Origin: Osedax fenrisi
Taxonomy: Eukaryota; Annelida; Polychaeta; Sabellida; Siboglinidae
Length of the DNA stretch: 64,000 bases
Direction: 5' to 3'
NCBI GenBank assembly: GCA_964019155.1
Contig: OZ025241.1
Coordinates: 61,084,698-61,148,697, forward strand
Part shown: one piece after another, positions 47,677-58,216 of the stretch
Layout: each line of letters begins with the position of its first letter
Numbering within the stretch: the first letter of the stretch is position 1
Notes under the pieces: generated by a model
Databases searched by the model: none
Told to the model about the DNA's origin: nothing
The model's input: only the letters and a program-made list of their open reading frames with translations
Position numbers and translations under genes: made by a program

Positions 47677-49626
47677 GACGCAAGTTATCTAAGTCCTACT
47701 ATAATAATAATAATTATTATAATTTGTTGGTATAGGGCTTCATAAATGTAAACAATAATGTGGCAATACTAACCCTATCTAATACGGCTCCTATAGGTAA
47801 GGGGAAGCCTTAATGTACTGGACTCCGCAGGCAAGGTCAGGAGAACCATGGCATCCGGCACTCGTATCTTCATATCCGGTATCCGCGGTACCCCTCAGCC
47901 AATCAGACAGCGTTATCCCATCGCTCCCCTGTACGGTAAGCGCGTGTGTGTGCACCCTCGTATAGGTGATGTGTTGATCCTATATGGTAATATATGTGAT
48001 AAGTAGTTCTTAGTTATATGCACATGTAGGCGTACTAATACACATATATATAAATCTAAATATACACCTATCCACAATGGTAATTGATATATAACTTAAC
48101 AAAACACAACTACCACGCGCCACATTAACTAGTGTTTATTAACAACACGTTGTTGTGTACATTATCATCAGACGATACTACTGCTAGCACGTGTACAATG
48201 TACACTATCTTTATTGAGGTACACAACTTGTGATAACGTGATAGTAATTATACTAAAGTGTAATCCTGATTAATAATACAACGTTAACACTTCTAAAGTT
48301 ATCACGTGATATATTTGTATTAACCATGCATACATATACAGTCGAAGGAAACACAATGTGGAAAGAACTAGAAGCTTTACAGGATATCGTTCTCAATCTT
48401 CAAAAATATTCTTTTGCTTTAAACGAGGTTAGTATTATAAATATATTATTAATATATATATAGCATCTCTATCGTATATATGATTAGATTTTATATTTAA
48501 ACAATATATATATATATTGTTATTGTTATTGTTATTTTTATTTGGTGGAGTCCTTTCATCCCATCCAGGAACTTATATGAAGTTTTCACTTATAACCATA
48601 TATGGCTCTAATATCCCTTCGAAGTCGCTCTCATGTTAATGCATTCATGGTTTTAACGAGAGACAATCATTTATTTATACACAATTATATAAGATCACTT
48701 CTAAATAATATTTTAAGACCCATTTTATAAAATTAATTAATGGTCCGGATGAGGGTCTAACCCATGTCCTATTGCTTGTGTGTCTGACGCCTTAGCCATA
48801 CAGGCAGTATAAATATGAGTATACTTACGTTATATAAGGTTTAACTAATGTAATACATATTGTATAGTGTAATACAATATATTAAATATTCATGTATAAC
48901 ACAGAAACTAGAGGCAACCACCGGAAGTACGCTAAAACCCGGAGTTACTAAACCGACAACCGTGAGTCCCGTGATAGGAATAACCGTAAAAACTGGGCCC
49001 GGAGTGAAAGGGCACGTTCATATGGTCAGTTATCGCTTGACCGCTGTTTAAATTGATCTATATCACCAGTGTAATGTAATCACCTACGTGTATCATGTAT
49101 TTTACATAATACAATATAATATTACAGACTATTGTTAATATCAACATTGTTCGTATCACCTACTATAGGAAGTAAACAGAGAAGTATATTACATAGAATC
49201 AATTATTTCACTAGTAAACCAGACATGTACCCTTGCCTATCAAATTATCTTATTATGTATACAACGTGTCTTTTGTCTGTTGGAACTCTACTAGAATTGC
49301 ATTATACGCCATAAGAACGTCACAGAAATAACACAATTTCCAATATAGCAGTTATATAACTAGATAACCCCCACCCTTCCCCCTTACAGGTCACTCTGGG
49401 GCCAGTCGAGGTGGCTATGTTAAAGAAGGGTAAGCGGGTAAAGGTAATCACCGAGGAAAGTCTGTCCCACACCCATGTCCTTATCGTTAGATACGTGAAG
49501 CGGACCCGTAAGTTCCTGATCATGCGTTGCGACAACAGAGGACGGTGTAAGGACGGACACGATCGCTACCTTCATCACACAGTGACCGCCGTTAAGTTTA
49601 TGCTCGCCAGCAAGCGATTCAAGTAA
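31831..49626 (+). CDS. Secreted protein of unknown function, 17 coding exons
   Basis: Coding exons are 31831-31888, 32091-32198, 33254-33333, 36632-36775, 37365-37462, 37533-37653, 38001-38105, 38431-38556, 38776-38898, 40510-40595, 41288-41384, 45207-45357, 46817-46974, 47797-47935, 48342-48427, 48905-49024 and 49390-49626. All 16 junctions keep phase, giving 2037 nt and 678 residues with no internal stop. The N-terminus is a signal peptide (MKTLSIFALVVISMVMA). The C-terminus holds HxH pairs (H597/H599, H627/H629) and C647, C653, H657, H662, H663, which could bind metal; that is inference. The pattern seems familiar to me from uncharacterised secreted proteins of other invertebrates, but I cannot name the family. 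Introns hold a hAT element, a probable Helitron, a SINE and a palindrome. Confidence 0.88.
32091..32198 (+). CDS. Gene 2 coding exon 2
   Basis: Encodes SDQLARQLMMQQLQIEEKTR and then TDGDSGIKMVRLREQ, a charged, probably helical segment after the signal peptide. The acceptor is GTCATAG and the donor AAG before GTCATG, both in phase 1. Confidence 0.87.
33254..33333 (+). CDS. Gene 2 coding exon 3
   Basis: Encodes GSKSYHSTSHTRGSVFSIHD followed by HTNHRLT, a histidine- and serine-rich linker. The acceptor is GTGACAG and the donor GTTAGC. Both phases match the neighbouring exons, which is the main support for this 80-base exon. Confidence 0.82.
33788..35900 (-). pseudogene. hAT transposase pseudogene
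   Basis: Reading from about 35.9 kb down to 33.79 kb, recognisable transposase pieces are separated by stops and frame changes. The best piece is the C-terminal CERSFNRLRIIKTYLPSIMS, the dimerisation motif of hAT enzymes. A 175-base MITE interrupts the upstream part. Confidence 0.8.
35563..35737. mobile_element. MITE nested in the hAT transposon
   Basis: Ends are TAAAGGGG and CCCCTTTA. Long inverted arms of about 65 bases both contain TATCCCACTA, TTTCCGGCAA and TACCGGAAAT-like blocks. The 5-base sequence ATATC occurs directly outside both ends (35558-35562 and 35738-35742), a good target-site duplication. Confidence 0.87.
36632..36775 (+). CDS. Gene 2 coding exon 4
   Basis: Encodes VGMGELEVILNGVQFRTRHN followed by DYSLKQKSSTSPDYNAVEEI, ending KFPEIPKA. 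The acceptor is GGAATCAG and the donor GTTAGT, in phase 0. Confidence 0.9.
36816..36863. repeat. (AT)n microsatellite upstream of SINE A
   Basis: About 48 bases of AT, ending 4 bases before the SINE head. Confidence 0.95.
36868..37162 (+). mobile_element. SINE family A, copy 1 (best preserved)
   Basis: A tRNA-derived head has an A box (TGGCTCAGTTAGCTAATG) and a B-box-like GGATTCAAGCC. The body follows, with AAAACCATGGATGCCTTAAC and GAAAACTTCATCTATGTTCC, then the CAATAACAATA tail. (AT)n arrays border both ends. It lies in the gene 2 intron between coding exons 4 and 5, in the same direction as the gene. Confidence 0.85.
37162..37216. repeat. (AT)n microsatellite at the SINE A tail
   Basis: About 55 bases of AT that continue directly from the CAATAACAATA tail of SINE A copy 1. 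Confidence 0.95.
37365..37462 (+). CDS. Gene 2 coding exon 5
   Basis: Encodes VTRLKSAEDQIVEMALWVKA then WAHQDYSVRDYRP. The acceptor is TGGTTTAG. The donor CC before GTTAGT leaves phase 2, completed by the next exon only 70 bases away, the shortest intron in the gene. Confidence 0.9.
37533..37653 (+). CDS. Gene 2 coding exon 6
   Basis: Encodes HFRANLCYLEGAWTNSRGTI, then EESFDSDRHFLDAKTWFQMQ. Rich in aromatic residues, with one cysteine. The acceptor is GTGTACAG and the donor CAG before GTATGC. Confidence 0.92.
38001..38105 (+). CDS. Gene 2 coding exon 7
   Basis: Encodes ENIRFTAYTGSKDSLENFSY then LPTKIFDLVNGSIPV. The acceptor is TTGTTCAG and the donor GTG before GTTAGT, in phase 0. Confidence 0.92.
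38431..38556 (+). CDS. Gene 2 coding exon 8
   Basis: Encodes FAQWNYRILCHPIKRDIPFN then RMRVFEDLTSMMSRHKDRQQ. The acceptor is TCACACTAG and the donor AAA before GTCAGT, in phase 0. Confidence 0.92.
38776..38898 (+). CDS. Gene 2 coding exon 9
   Basis: Encodes ASRAARFTLNTHDSSRFQDG then IKNYGLLDELMYEIPGKDNY. The acceptor is CACTTGCAG and the donor AAG before GTACGC, in phase 0. Confidence 0.93.
38975..39214. repeat. Near-perfect snap-back palindrome
   Basis: Two 98-base arms (38975-39072 and 39117-39214) are reverse complements with a single mismatch by eye, separated by 44 bases. It lies in the gene 2 intron after coding exon 9. In RNA or single-stranded DNA it would form a very stable stem. 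Confidence 0.95.
39220..40505. other. AT-rich intron of gene 2
   Basis: Between the palindrome and coding exon 10 I see AT-rich DNA with one (AT)n array near 39790-39826 and no coding motif. Confidence 0.6.
40510..40595 (+). CDS. Gene 2 coding exon 10
   Basis: Encodes ANLTDSYGVNTYLYNDVRTP then LNPGFYHR and two bases of a tryptophan codon. ANLT is a possible N-glycosylation site. The acceptor is ATTTACAG and the donor ATG before GTTATA, in phase 2. Confidence 0.9.
41288..41384 (+). CDS. Gene 2 coding exon 11
   Basis: Completes the tryptophan codon, then encodes YSTRGKDAGGRSTRHRAFND and ANLFFAMTTQDK. The acceptor is CGTAACAG and the donor AAG before GTAACA, in phase 0. Confidence 0.92.
41521..41546. 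repeat. Perfect 12-bp hairpin
   Basis: CTGGTGTACGCT and AGCGTACACCAG are exact reverse complements separated by two bases. It lies in the gene 2 intron after coding exon 11. Confidence 0.93.
41816..41892. repeat. (AT)n microsatellite at the probable Helitron 5' end
   Basis: About 75 bases of pure AT, ending where the probable Helitron starts with TCTATATATATATTCG. Confidence 0.95.
41892..45114. mobile_element. Probable non-autonomous Helitron carrying a satellite
   Basis: The right end has GGGCAACGCCGG followed by about 12 bases and CTAG before T, as Helitron 3' ends do (a hairpin, then CTRR). The left end starts TC after A. The start and the end therefore fit insertion between A and T. A GC-rich block (41928-41975) lies near the left end, and an 18-unit satellite fills 43210-44880. 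No Rep/helicase coding is visible. The assignment rests on termini only. Confidence 0.5.
43210..44880. repeat. Satellite array, about 18 units of 75-120 bases
   Basis: Each unit contains GTTGTGGTTAGGTTGGGTTAAG, then a TTTTAATTTGTGTAGGTTTT block, then TTAGCTGCATTACTTCCCGA and GAGCCTATAAAAG-like ends. Two unit lengths, about 90 and about 105, differ by an extra TTCATTTATATTGTTATTTT piece, and in the first half of the array they tend to alternate. The units are diverged, so the array is not newly expanded. Confidence 0.95.
45207..45357 (+). CDS. Gene 2 coding exon 12
   Basis: Encodes VAGMKYKNCRGRGRQRKCQD then ISQKWSYAIPLEIVYSTPLQ and IWNPYNIKYK. The basic CRGRGRQRKC stretch is flanked by cysteines C391 and C400. 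The acceptor is TAATAG and the donor AAAG before GTTTAA, in phase 1. Confidence 0.9.
45440..46810. other. AT-rich intron of gene 2
   Basis: Apart from AT-rich DNA nothing is recognisable between coding exons 12 and 13. Confidence 0.6.
46817..46974 (+). CDS. Gene 2 coding exon 13
   Basis: Encodes EGEDSKSVDAGSRDGSGNSA, then GKALNGTNHKFYYRTPASLF and SNTNPYDADAADT. NGT is a possible N-glycosylation site. The acceptor is CTACACAG and the donor ACC before GTTAGT, in phase 0. Confidence 0.92.
47797..47935 (+). CDS. Gene 2 coding exon 14
   Basis: Encodes VRGSLNVLDSAGKVRRTMAS, then GTRIFISGIRGTPQPIRQRY and PIAPLY. The acceptor is CTCCTATAG and the donor TACG before GTAAGC, in phase 1. Confidence 0.92.
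48342..48427 (+). CDS. Gene 2 coding exon 15
   Basis: Encodes VEGNTMWKELEALQDIVLNL then QKYSFALNE, a likely helix. The acceptor is CATATACAG and the donor GAG before GTTAGT, in phase 0. Confidence 0.9.
48517..48808 (-). mobile_element. SINE family A, copy 3
   Basis: The reverse complement of the same layout: the head (ACTGCCTGTATGGCTAAGGC, then GTCAGACACACAAGC) lies at the 48808 side, and the GTTATTGTTATTG tail is at 48517. It is nearly full length and sits in the gene 2 intron between coding exons 15 and 16, antisense to the gene. Confidence 0.85.
48905..49024 (+). CDS. Gene 2 coding exon 16
   Basis: Encodes KLEATTGSTLKPGVTKPTTV, then SPVIGITVKTGPGVKGHVHM, ending in the first HxH pair. The acceptor is TAACACAG and the donor ATG before GTCAGT, in phase 0. 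Confidence 0.92.
49390..49626 (+). CDS. Gene 2 coding exon 17 (C-terminus and stop)
   Basis: Encodes residues 601-678: VTLGPVEVAMLKKGKRVKVI, then SHTHVLIVRYVK, CDNRGRCKDGH and YLHHTV, ending SKRFK and TAA at 49624. The second HxH pair and the C-x5-C-x3-H cluster make this the best candidate for a metal- or ligand-binding part. The acceptor is CCCTTACAG. Confidence 0.94.
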   Translation, partial: VTLGPVEVAMLKKGKRVKVITEESLSHTHVLIVRYVKRTRKFLIMRCDNRGRCKDGHDRYLHHTVTAVKFMLASKRFK

Positions 49627-49639
49627 CTGCTCTCCTATG

Positions 49640-50060
49640 CGCAACGCGTATTACGTAATATACCTATTACGTGACTAGAGCGTTACGTAACACCTATTAC
49701 TTCGACTACGCGAACTTTCTTACGTAACACTTATATTTAGTTACTCTTACGTAACCGTACTGACATAACGCACCCATTACACAACGAATACATTACGTAA
49801 CACCCGCGCTTCAACTCCTTAGTTACGACCTATTACTACCTATAGTAACGCCGAGTTGCTATAGTAACGCCGAGTTGCTATAGTAACGCCGAGTTGCTCG
49901 TGTAATTCGAATTAGTATCTTACGTACGTGACTCTATTATATAATTATTATTATATGTAAATTAGTTATCGGGTATGATCGATATTATTTTGTATTACGT
50001 AACTTTATTATACTTAGCATTACCTAGCGCGTATTACACACAACTATATTACGTAAACAT
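49640..50060. promoter_or_regulatory. Cluster of TTACGTAA palindromes downstream of gene 2
   Basis: At least seven TTACGTAA octamers and several TTACGT half-sites occur in about 420 bases after the stop codon. TTACGTAA is the known binding site of PAR/NFIL3-type bZIP factors. Whether it acts here is unknown. A plausible poly(A) signal AATAAA follows near 50369 and is kept in the inverted copy. Confidence 0.5.
49840..49896. repeat. Three perfect 19-base tandem repeats
   Basis: CTATAGTAACGCCGAGTTG occurs three times without change. It appears to be absent from the inverted copy, so it may have expanded after the duplication. Confidence 0.93.
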
Positions 50061-50884
50061 ATTATATAACAGTAACTGTATCGACGCGGTATGGCATCTT
50101 CCGTTGTATCTCGCTCTTTTATGTATCATTATTTATTATAAATCCTGTTTATAATTAATTACGAACGAATTATATTTCATATAGAATATTTATATATAGC
50201 ATTATATTTATAATGTTAATATTAAACGTGTTAACTTGTTAACTTATTACATCATAACTTATAACGTATTATTTTATTTTAAATGTTTAAACATTAGATG
50301 TTGTAGATATTATTATATTATATTTGGACCTACGTTAGTTTACATATTTAGTATTATCATGTATTAATAAAACATATAAGCTATTATTATTAGAATATAA
50401 TAATTATTTTCATATTTATCTAGAATCTAGATTAATAAACATTGTCCATTACATATATATGTAAATTGTCATATATTGTCTTAAGATTCTAGATTAAATA
50501 TATATATATATATATAATGGCGAATATTTATTTATAAACATAAACATATGATTTACCAGTATAAATGTAAGATATATAATAAAAATAACGTTTACTAATA
50601 ACCGAGGAAGAATTACAGGTATAAGATTTTATTGGAAGTATGGTATTGAATAGCGATAGTATATGTTATCACTTATAATAAGTATAAGGCTCCAGATCAT
50701 GAAGGTATCATCAACAGTTTATCTAGATAAAAGACAGGGGATATATACCTTCTATAATATGTAACATATATGTATTATATTGCGATAATTAATACATTAA
50801 CAGCTGCATAAATATGAATATGAAATATAAATTAAGTAGAAGTTACGGAAAATATTTATATATATATATAAACACATCTATCAA

Positions 50885-51985
50885 CAACGTCAAGTTTATA
50901 ATAATTTCATTGATTATAAGAAAGCCTTTGATAGAGTATGGCATGAGGGTTTATGGCACGTGATGTCTTCTTTTGGAATGTGCAATGATATAATTCAATG
51001 TTTTAAATCACTCTATATTTCTTCTAAAAGAAGCGTACTGCTAAATAATAATATTGGAAAAAAGTTTAATACAATAGTAGTTGTGAGGCAAGGGTGCTTA
51101 TTATCGCCTGTTATGTTCAATATATTCCTGGAAAATAATGCTGGACTCTCTAACAAACCAACCATCTAGTATATCTATATGAACCAGAAAATTCAATAAC
51201 CTGATATTTGCAGACGATATTGATCTTATAGCAGGTTCCGAAAGTGAACTACAAACTATAACTGATTCACTATAAAAAACTTCGACATCATATAGCATGG
51301 AAATTAATCATGATAAAGCAAAATGCTTGGCAATGGAGAAGGTCCAACACCAATTATTTATATGTACAATAAACAGATTGAAAATGTGGAACATTTTAAA
51401 TACCTCGGAGCAATTATGAATTCCGACAACTCAAACATTGAAATTCATATAAGATTAGCTACGGTATTTTCAGCACTAGTAAAACTGGAAAAGATCTGGC
51501 GTAGCGGAGAAATCGAATTCAAACTTAAATTTATATTATACAACTCATTAGTTCTGTCAACATTGCTTTATGGCTGTGAAACATAGACTCTTCTAGAAGA
51601 ATCAAAAAAGAAGATCAGAGGTTTTGAGTCAAAAGCTCATAGGCGTCTCCTGAATATAATCTATAAAGAAAGAAAGACGAATATATTGGTCAATAATTTA
51701 ATAAATAAAAAATCGGCTCATATGTACCTCTTCTTGATATAATCATGCGAAGGAAAATGACAATATTCGGACATATAACTCGACACGATTCAATGTCCAA
51801 AATAATTCTTCAAGGCTATATCGAAGGTAATAGAAAAAGAGGAAGACCATAGAAAAATTGATTAAATGATATATTTGAATACTCTAATCTCCCTCTTCAG
51901 CAACTTTTAGTTATTGCAAAAGAACCTTATAAATTGAAAAAGTTAATAAAAACATTGTCATATTATCCCATTACGATGCCTACGT
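50885..51985 (+). mobile_element. LINE fragment, RTE/I-type reverse transcriptase
   Basis: Reverse transcriptase pieces are FIDYKKAFDRVWHEGLWHVM, VVRQGCLLSPVMFNIFLE, LIFADDIDLIAGSESELQTI, FKYLGAIMNSD, LVLSTLLYGCET and a tail with FGHI.RHDS and a GNRKRGRP-like stretch. The style (AFDRVWHEGLW, LLYGCETWTL) is that of the endonuclease/reverse transcriptase LINEs common in invertebrates. There are several frameshifts and stops, and no 5' part. Confidence 0.85.
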
Positions 51986-52009
51986 CACGGTACTAAGTAA
52001 CTCTATATA

Positions 52010-53005
52010 TACTAAGTAACTAATTATAGACCTATTTCTTTATTACCACAAATAAGTAAAATATTTGAAAAAATCATATATAATAGACTATCAAATTTTA
52101 TACATAAAAATAATATAATTAATAATAATCAATATGGCTTCATACCAAACTCTAATACAACTTTATTATTAATAAATATACAACATTTTATTTTTAAAAA
52201 TACTAATAATAATAAAAAAGTAGCAACAATATTTTTAGATCTTAAAAAACTTTTGATGTCGTAGATCATAATATATTAATTTATAAATTAGAATCGTATG
52301 GATTCAGAGGTAAAATGAAAACATTTTTAAAAAGTTATTTATATAAAAGATATATTGTTACAAGAATAAATGATTCATTATCATCGAAGGATTGTATAGA
52401 ATATAGAGTACCATAAGGATCAGTTCTTGGGCCTCTTTTTTATATTATTTATTAATGATATGCCAACTATTTTGATGGATGCAGTCACTATTAATCTAAA
52501 CTTATATGCAGATGATACATCACTTACAATATATGCAGACAATAATGAATTATTAACTAAAAAAACCTACAATTGTATATCGATAAATTAGTATATTGGT
52601 TCAATATCAATAAACTAAAACTGAATATTGAAAAAACAAAAATGTTACCTTTTATGAATGCTAGAATATTAAAAGATATATATATTGGAAATTCTAAAAT
52701 TGAAATTGTACGTAGCTACAAATTTCTAGGATTAATTTTAGATCAACATTTAACTTTTAAAAAACATATAGAATATCTAGCTAACAAATTATCATCTATT
52801 ATATATTTTATTAAAAAAGTTTCGTTTTTAAGTACTAACAATATGATTTTATTATATAACTCTTTTTTTGTATCTAATATTTCTTATGGCATAGAAATAT
52901 AAGGTATGTTCACAAGCTACCTCATCGAGAAGAAAATAACCATATCAGCATCACACAATTAATGAAGGAATTACACTGGCTACCCATAAAAGAAAGAATC
53001 ACCCA
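52010..53005 (+). mobile_element. LINE fragment, left part of a split copy
   Basis: Motifs are PISLLPQISKIFEKIIYNRL, NNNQYGFIPNSNTT, ATIFLDLKK.FDVVDHNIL, GSVLGPLFYIIY, YADDTSLTIY and YKFLGLILDQHLTFKKHIEY. It ends with ITQLMKELHWLPIKERIT, where the foldback element at 53006 interrupts it. The 3' remainder continues at 54546. Confidence 0.87.
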
Positions 53006-54545
<1,540 letters not shown>

Positions 54546-54880
54546 TCGGCATCTATAAAATATGTCTTATGACTCATAATGCACTCCACTTTGAAACGCC
54601 GTCATATGTATATGAATTGATAGAGAGAATCGACCAGACAAGAAGTCTCAGGCCGTGTCATGTTAATCGTATAGACCTAGCTCGACAATAAATTATACTG
54701 CTACCCGTTCACGCGCCTTCTCGTCACAAGCACCGATAGCCTGGAACTCACTACCTGCAACACTCCGTGCTGAAAGAAACTCAGAAAAATTCAAAAATAA
54801 TTTAAAAACATATTTATTTAACCTTGTAACCAATTTGTTTAGACACTGCGATAAACATCAGTAATGAGTTTTCGGCGGTG
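54546..54880 (+). mobile_element. LINE fragment, right part of the split copy
   Basis: Continues the LINE broken at 53005: ARHLYKICLMTHNALHFETP then SYVYELIERIDQTRSLRP, with a C-terminal NLVTNLF-like end. It meets the 3' end of another LINE on the opposite strand at about 54885, tail to tail. Confidence 0.8.
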
Positions 54881-54884
54881 TATC

Positions 54885-55600
54885 GTATATTAATTATTAT
54901 AAGCTATATTAAATAGATGTGTTTTCAATTTGACTTTAAAGGTGTGGTCAGAAACTATAGATCTAATTGAGTAAGGTAGTGAGTTCCATAGTTTAGGTGA
55001 TATTATAGAAAAAGAAGATTCCTGTTTTTTATTTAGTGTTAAAGTTATTGGTATATTTAGTTTGTATTTATGTATTGTTCGTTGTGGTCGGGATGACTTG
55101 TAGTTCGTAAGTAGTTCAGTAAGATAGTCAGGTTTATTATTATGGGTGGCATGGTGGGTCAGTAGGAGTAATTTGTATTGTATGCGGTAAGGGATGGGTA
55201 GCCAGTGAATGGATTTCATATTAGGTGTGATATGTTGTCTTGAGTATTTTTTTATCCTGAAAATGGTTCTGATTGCTCTATATTGTAATTTAGTGAGCAT
55301 TTTGATAGTATGTGCTGGGAGTGAATTTAAAGTAGAGTTACAGTAGTCAAGTCGGGGCAGTATTAAGGAAGTAACTAGTAGTTTGGCAAGTTCAGTAGTT
55401 ATAGAAGGTCTAATAAGTCGGATCGTATGTAAGGTGTAATTAATGGACTTCGATATATTAGTTATATGTGGTAGATAAGACAGCTTTTGGTCAAGTGTGA
55501 GGCCGAGGTTTTTAGCTTGGTTAGAGTATTCTATAATATGATTATTAATAATAATAGGTGGTATGGAATGATGTCCTGGGGATGTATTTACACTATAACT
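54885..55600 (-). mobile_element. LINE fragment, reverse transcriptase C-terminus
   Basis: On the minus strand it reads KNLGLTLDQKLSYLPHITNI, LILPRLDYCNSTLNSLPAHT, then MLTKLQYRAIRTIF, IHWLPIPYRIQYKLLLLTHH and PKLWNSLPYSIRS, ending at a stop near 54890. This is the thumb and C-terminal domain of a CR1/jockey-like enzyme. The last 136 codons are open. Confidence 0.87.
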
Positions 55601-56189
55601 TTCTTATTATTTCATTATACATTATTGTTAACTTAATTGGTTAAACGATGTCTAAATAAAATGTCTTCTTCTTCTTCTAGTTTAATTCTCAATTGTATAT
55701 TTTATTAATTGTATGAGAATCTAGCGTATCGATAATATTTTGATTGGAGAAATTCCGGTAAAAATATTAATTTTTTATTAATTTCCCAAAATTCCTTACT
55801 TTTTGGTAAGGAATGATTAATATGATTTATTTATTTACAATTATAAATAATTATATGAGATTTTAAACATTATTTTATTATTAAATCAACAAATTCTTAA
55901 CTAAATATAATAAAACTAATATAATATAAGTTGAACTTATACATTTGACAAACCACAATACTTCACGATATAATAATTATTTTTCTTGTAACTCATAAAT
56001 TTTAAATTAATATAGAGATATTTATCATATAGTTATTCTTCATTTAATACAGGCGTACCTCTATGTTTAACTTATAGAAAATATATTTTCAACTTTACTC
56101 CAATCTAAAAATTAATTTTAATTCAATCAGTTGATTCTGAAAATTAAAATATCGTGAAATAATATTCATATACATCTATTTATGTCTAT

Positions 56190-57548
56190 TCTCTACCATA
56201 CTTCCAATATTGGATGATGATATATATCATCATCTTATACCTGTAATTCTTCCTCGGTTATTATTTAACGTTATTTTTATTATATATCTTATATTTATAC
56301 TTGTAAATCATATGTTTAGGTTTATAAATAAATATTTGCCATTATATATAATCTAGAATCTTGTCATATATATATATATAATGGAAAAGGTTTATTAATC
56401 TAGATTCTAGATAAATATAAAAATAATTATTATATTCTAATAATAATAGTTTATATGATTTATTAATACATGATAATACTAAATATGTAAACGAACGTAG
56501 GTCCAACTATAATAAAATAATCTCTACAAGTGCTAATGTTTAAACATTTAAAATAAATAAATACATTATAAGTTTTGATCTAATAAGTTAACAATATAAA
56601 ACGTTTAATATTAACATTATAAGTGCAATGCTATGTATAAATATTCTATATGAAATATAATTCGGTTCGTCATTTATTTATAAACAGGATTTATAATAAA
56701 TAATGATACATAAACAGAGCGAGGTACAATGGGGGTGGCCATACGACGTCGATATAGTTACTGTTATATAATAGGTTTACGTAATATAGTTGTGTGTAAT
56801 ACGTGCTGGGTGTTACGTAATATATTCATTTCGTAATAAGTACGTTACTTTAGTACTCTTACGCAATACGTATTATGTAATAGTACGTAAAATACAAGTG
56901 TTACGTAAGAAAGCGCGCGTAGTTGACGTAAGAGGTGTTACGTAACGCTCTAGTTACGTAATATGTATATTACGTAATACGCGTTGCGCATAGGAGAGCA
57001 GTTACTTGAATCGCTTGCTGGCGAGCATTATATTGACGGCGGTCACTGTGTGATGAAGGTAGCGATCGTGTCCGTCCTTACACATGGCTTTATTGTCGCA
57101 ATACATGATCTGGAACTTACGGATCTGCTTCATGTATCTAACGATAAGGACATGGGTGTGGGATAGACTTTCCTCTGTGATTACCTTTACCCGCTTACCC
57201 TTCTTTAACATAGCCACCTCGACTGGCCCCAGAGTGACCTGTAAGGGGGAAGGGTGGGGGTTATCTAGTTATATAACTGCTATATTGGAAATTGTGTTAT
57301 TTCTGTGACGTTCTTATGGCGTATAATGCAATTCTAGTAGAGTTCCAACAGACAAAAGACACGTTGTATGCATAATAAGATAATTTGATAGGCAAGGGTA
57401 CATGTCTGGTTTACTAGTGAAATAATTGATTCTATGTAATATACTTCTCTGATTACTTCCTATAGTAGGTGATACGAACAATATTGATATTAACAATAGT
57501 CTGTAATATTATATTGTATTATATAAAATACATCATACACGTAGGTTA
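56190..57548 (-). repeat. Right arm of the large inverted duplication
   Basis: Reverse complement of 49081-50660 with many substitutions and indels, including a 24-base insertion near 56220 (itself palindromic) and the lack of the 19-base triple repeat. The spacer between the arms (about 5.5 kb) is filled with LINE and foldback DNA. Confidence 0.93.
57002..57238 (-). pseudogene. Inverted copy of gene 2's last coding exon
   Basis: Carries the same acceptor (CCCTTACAG) and an open frame of the same length, ending LASKRFK and a stop. Replacements include VRYMKQIRKFQIMYC for VRYVKRTRKFLIMRC and NKAM for NRGR. The HTH pair, both cysteines and DGH are kept. Only this exon and part of its intron were copied, so alone it should be non-functional unless it is spliced to something beyond the window's visible exons. 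Confidence 0.87.
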
Positions 57549-58185
57549 AGCCGGAGTGGCTCGGTAATTTTTTTTTGAAAATTGCTGCTCATTTTTTTAT
57601 ATTAACTAGATAACATATTAAATTGAATACAAACAAAAAATTAAAAAAATTAATTATTGGAGGTGCGCCACCTCATTAAAGTTTAACATGAAGAGATAGG
57701 AAGTTTAACATGGAGGAGATAGGAAATATTTGAAAATTCGATTTAACATCATTAAAATTTTTGTTGTTAGTTTTATCTGCAATTATAGTTTTAATTATAT
57801 ATTTTTGTATAAGATAATATTTGTACAATATTTGTTTTCGATTTTCCAGGAAATTTCCAGGAAATTTTGGAAAAATACAAAATATTTTAATTTTAATTAA
57901 AAAAAAATTATTTATAAAAAAATATAAACATAAATATATATACATAAGTATATGAGTAAAGGTTTCACATGACAATACACATATTTACAATATGATACAT
58001 ACGTAGAAAATATTATATTTTTTCGTATGAAACGAGTATTTTACCAAGCAAGAAATTTATGGATCATGTGAATCCCTATAAAGTGGAAAGCTGTTTACAA
58101 ATTGGTACAACGTCCTCCAATATTGCTTTATCCAACTATGTGAACAATTATTTTACTTATTTTATATTATCTAATGTCTACTTGC

Positions 58186-58216
<31 letters not shown>

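Larger units (their letters stand above)
49081..50660 (+). repeat. Left arm of a large inverted duplication
   Basis: Starts 57 bases after coding exon 16. It includes the last intron from there on, the last coding exon of gene 2 and about 1 kb of 3' flank. It pairs, reverse-complemented and diverged, with 56190-57548. Confidence 0.93.
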
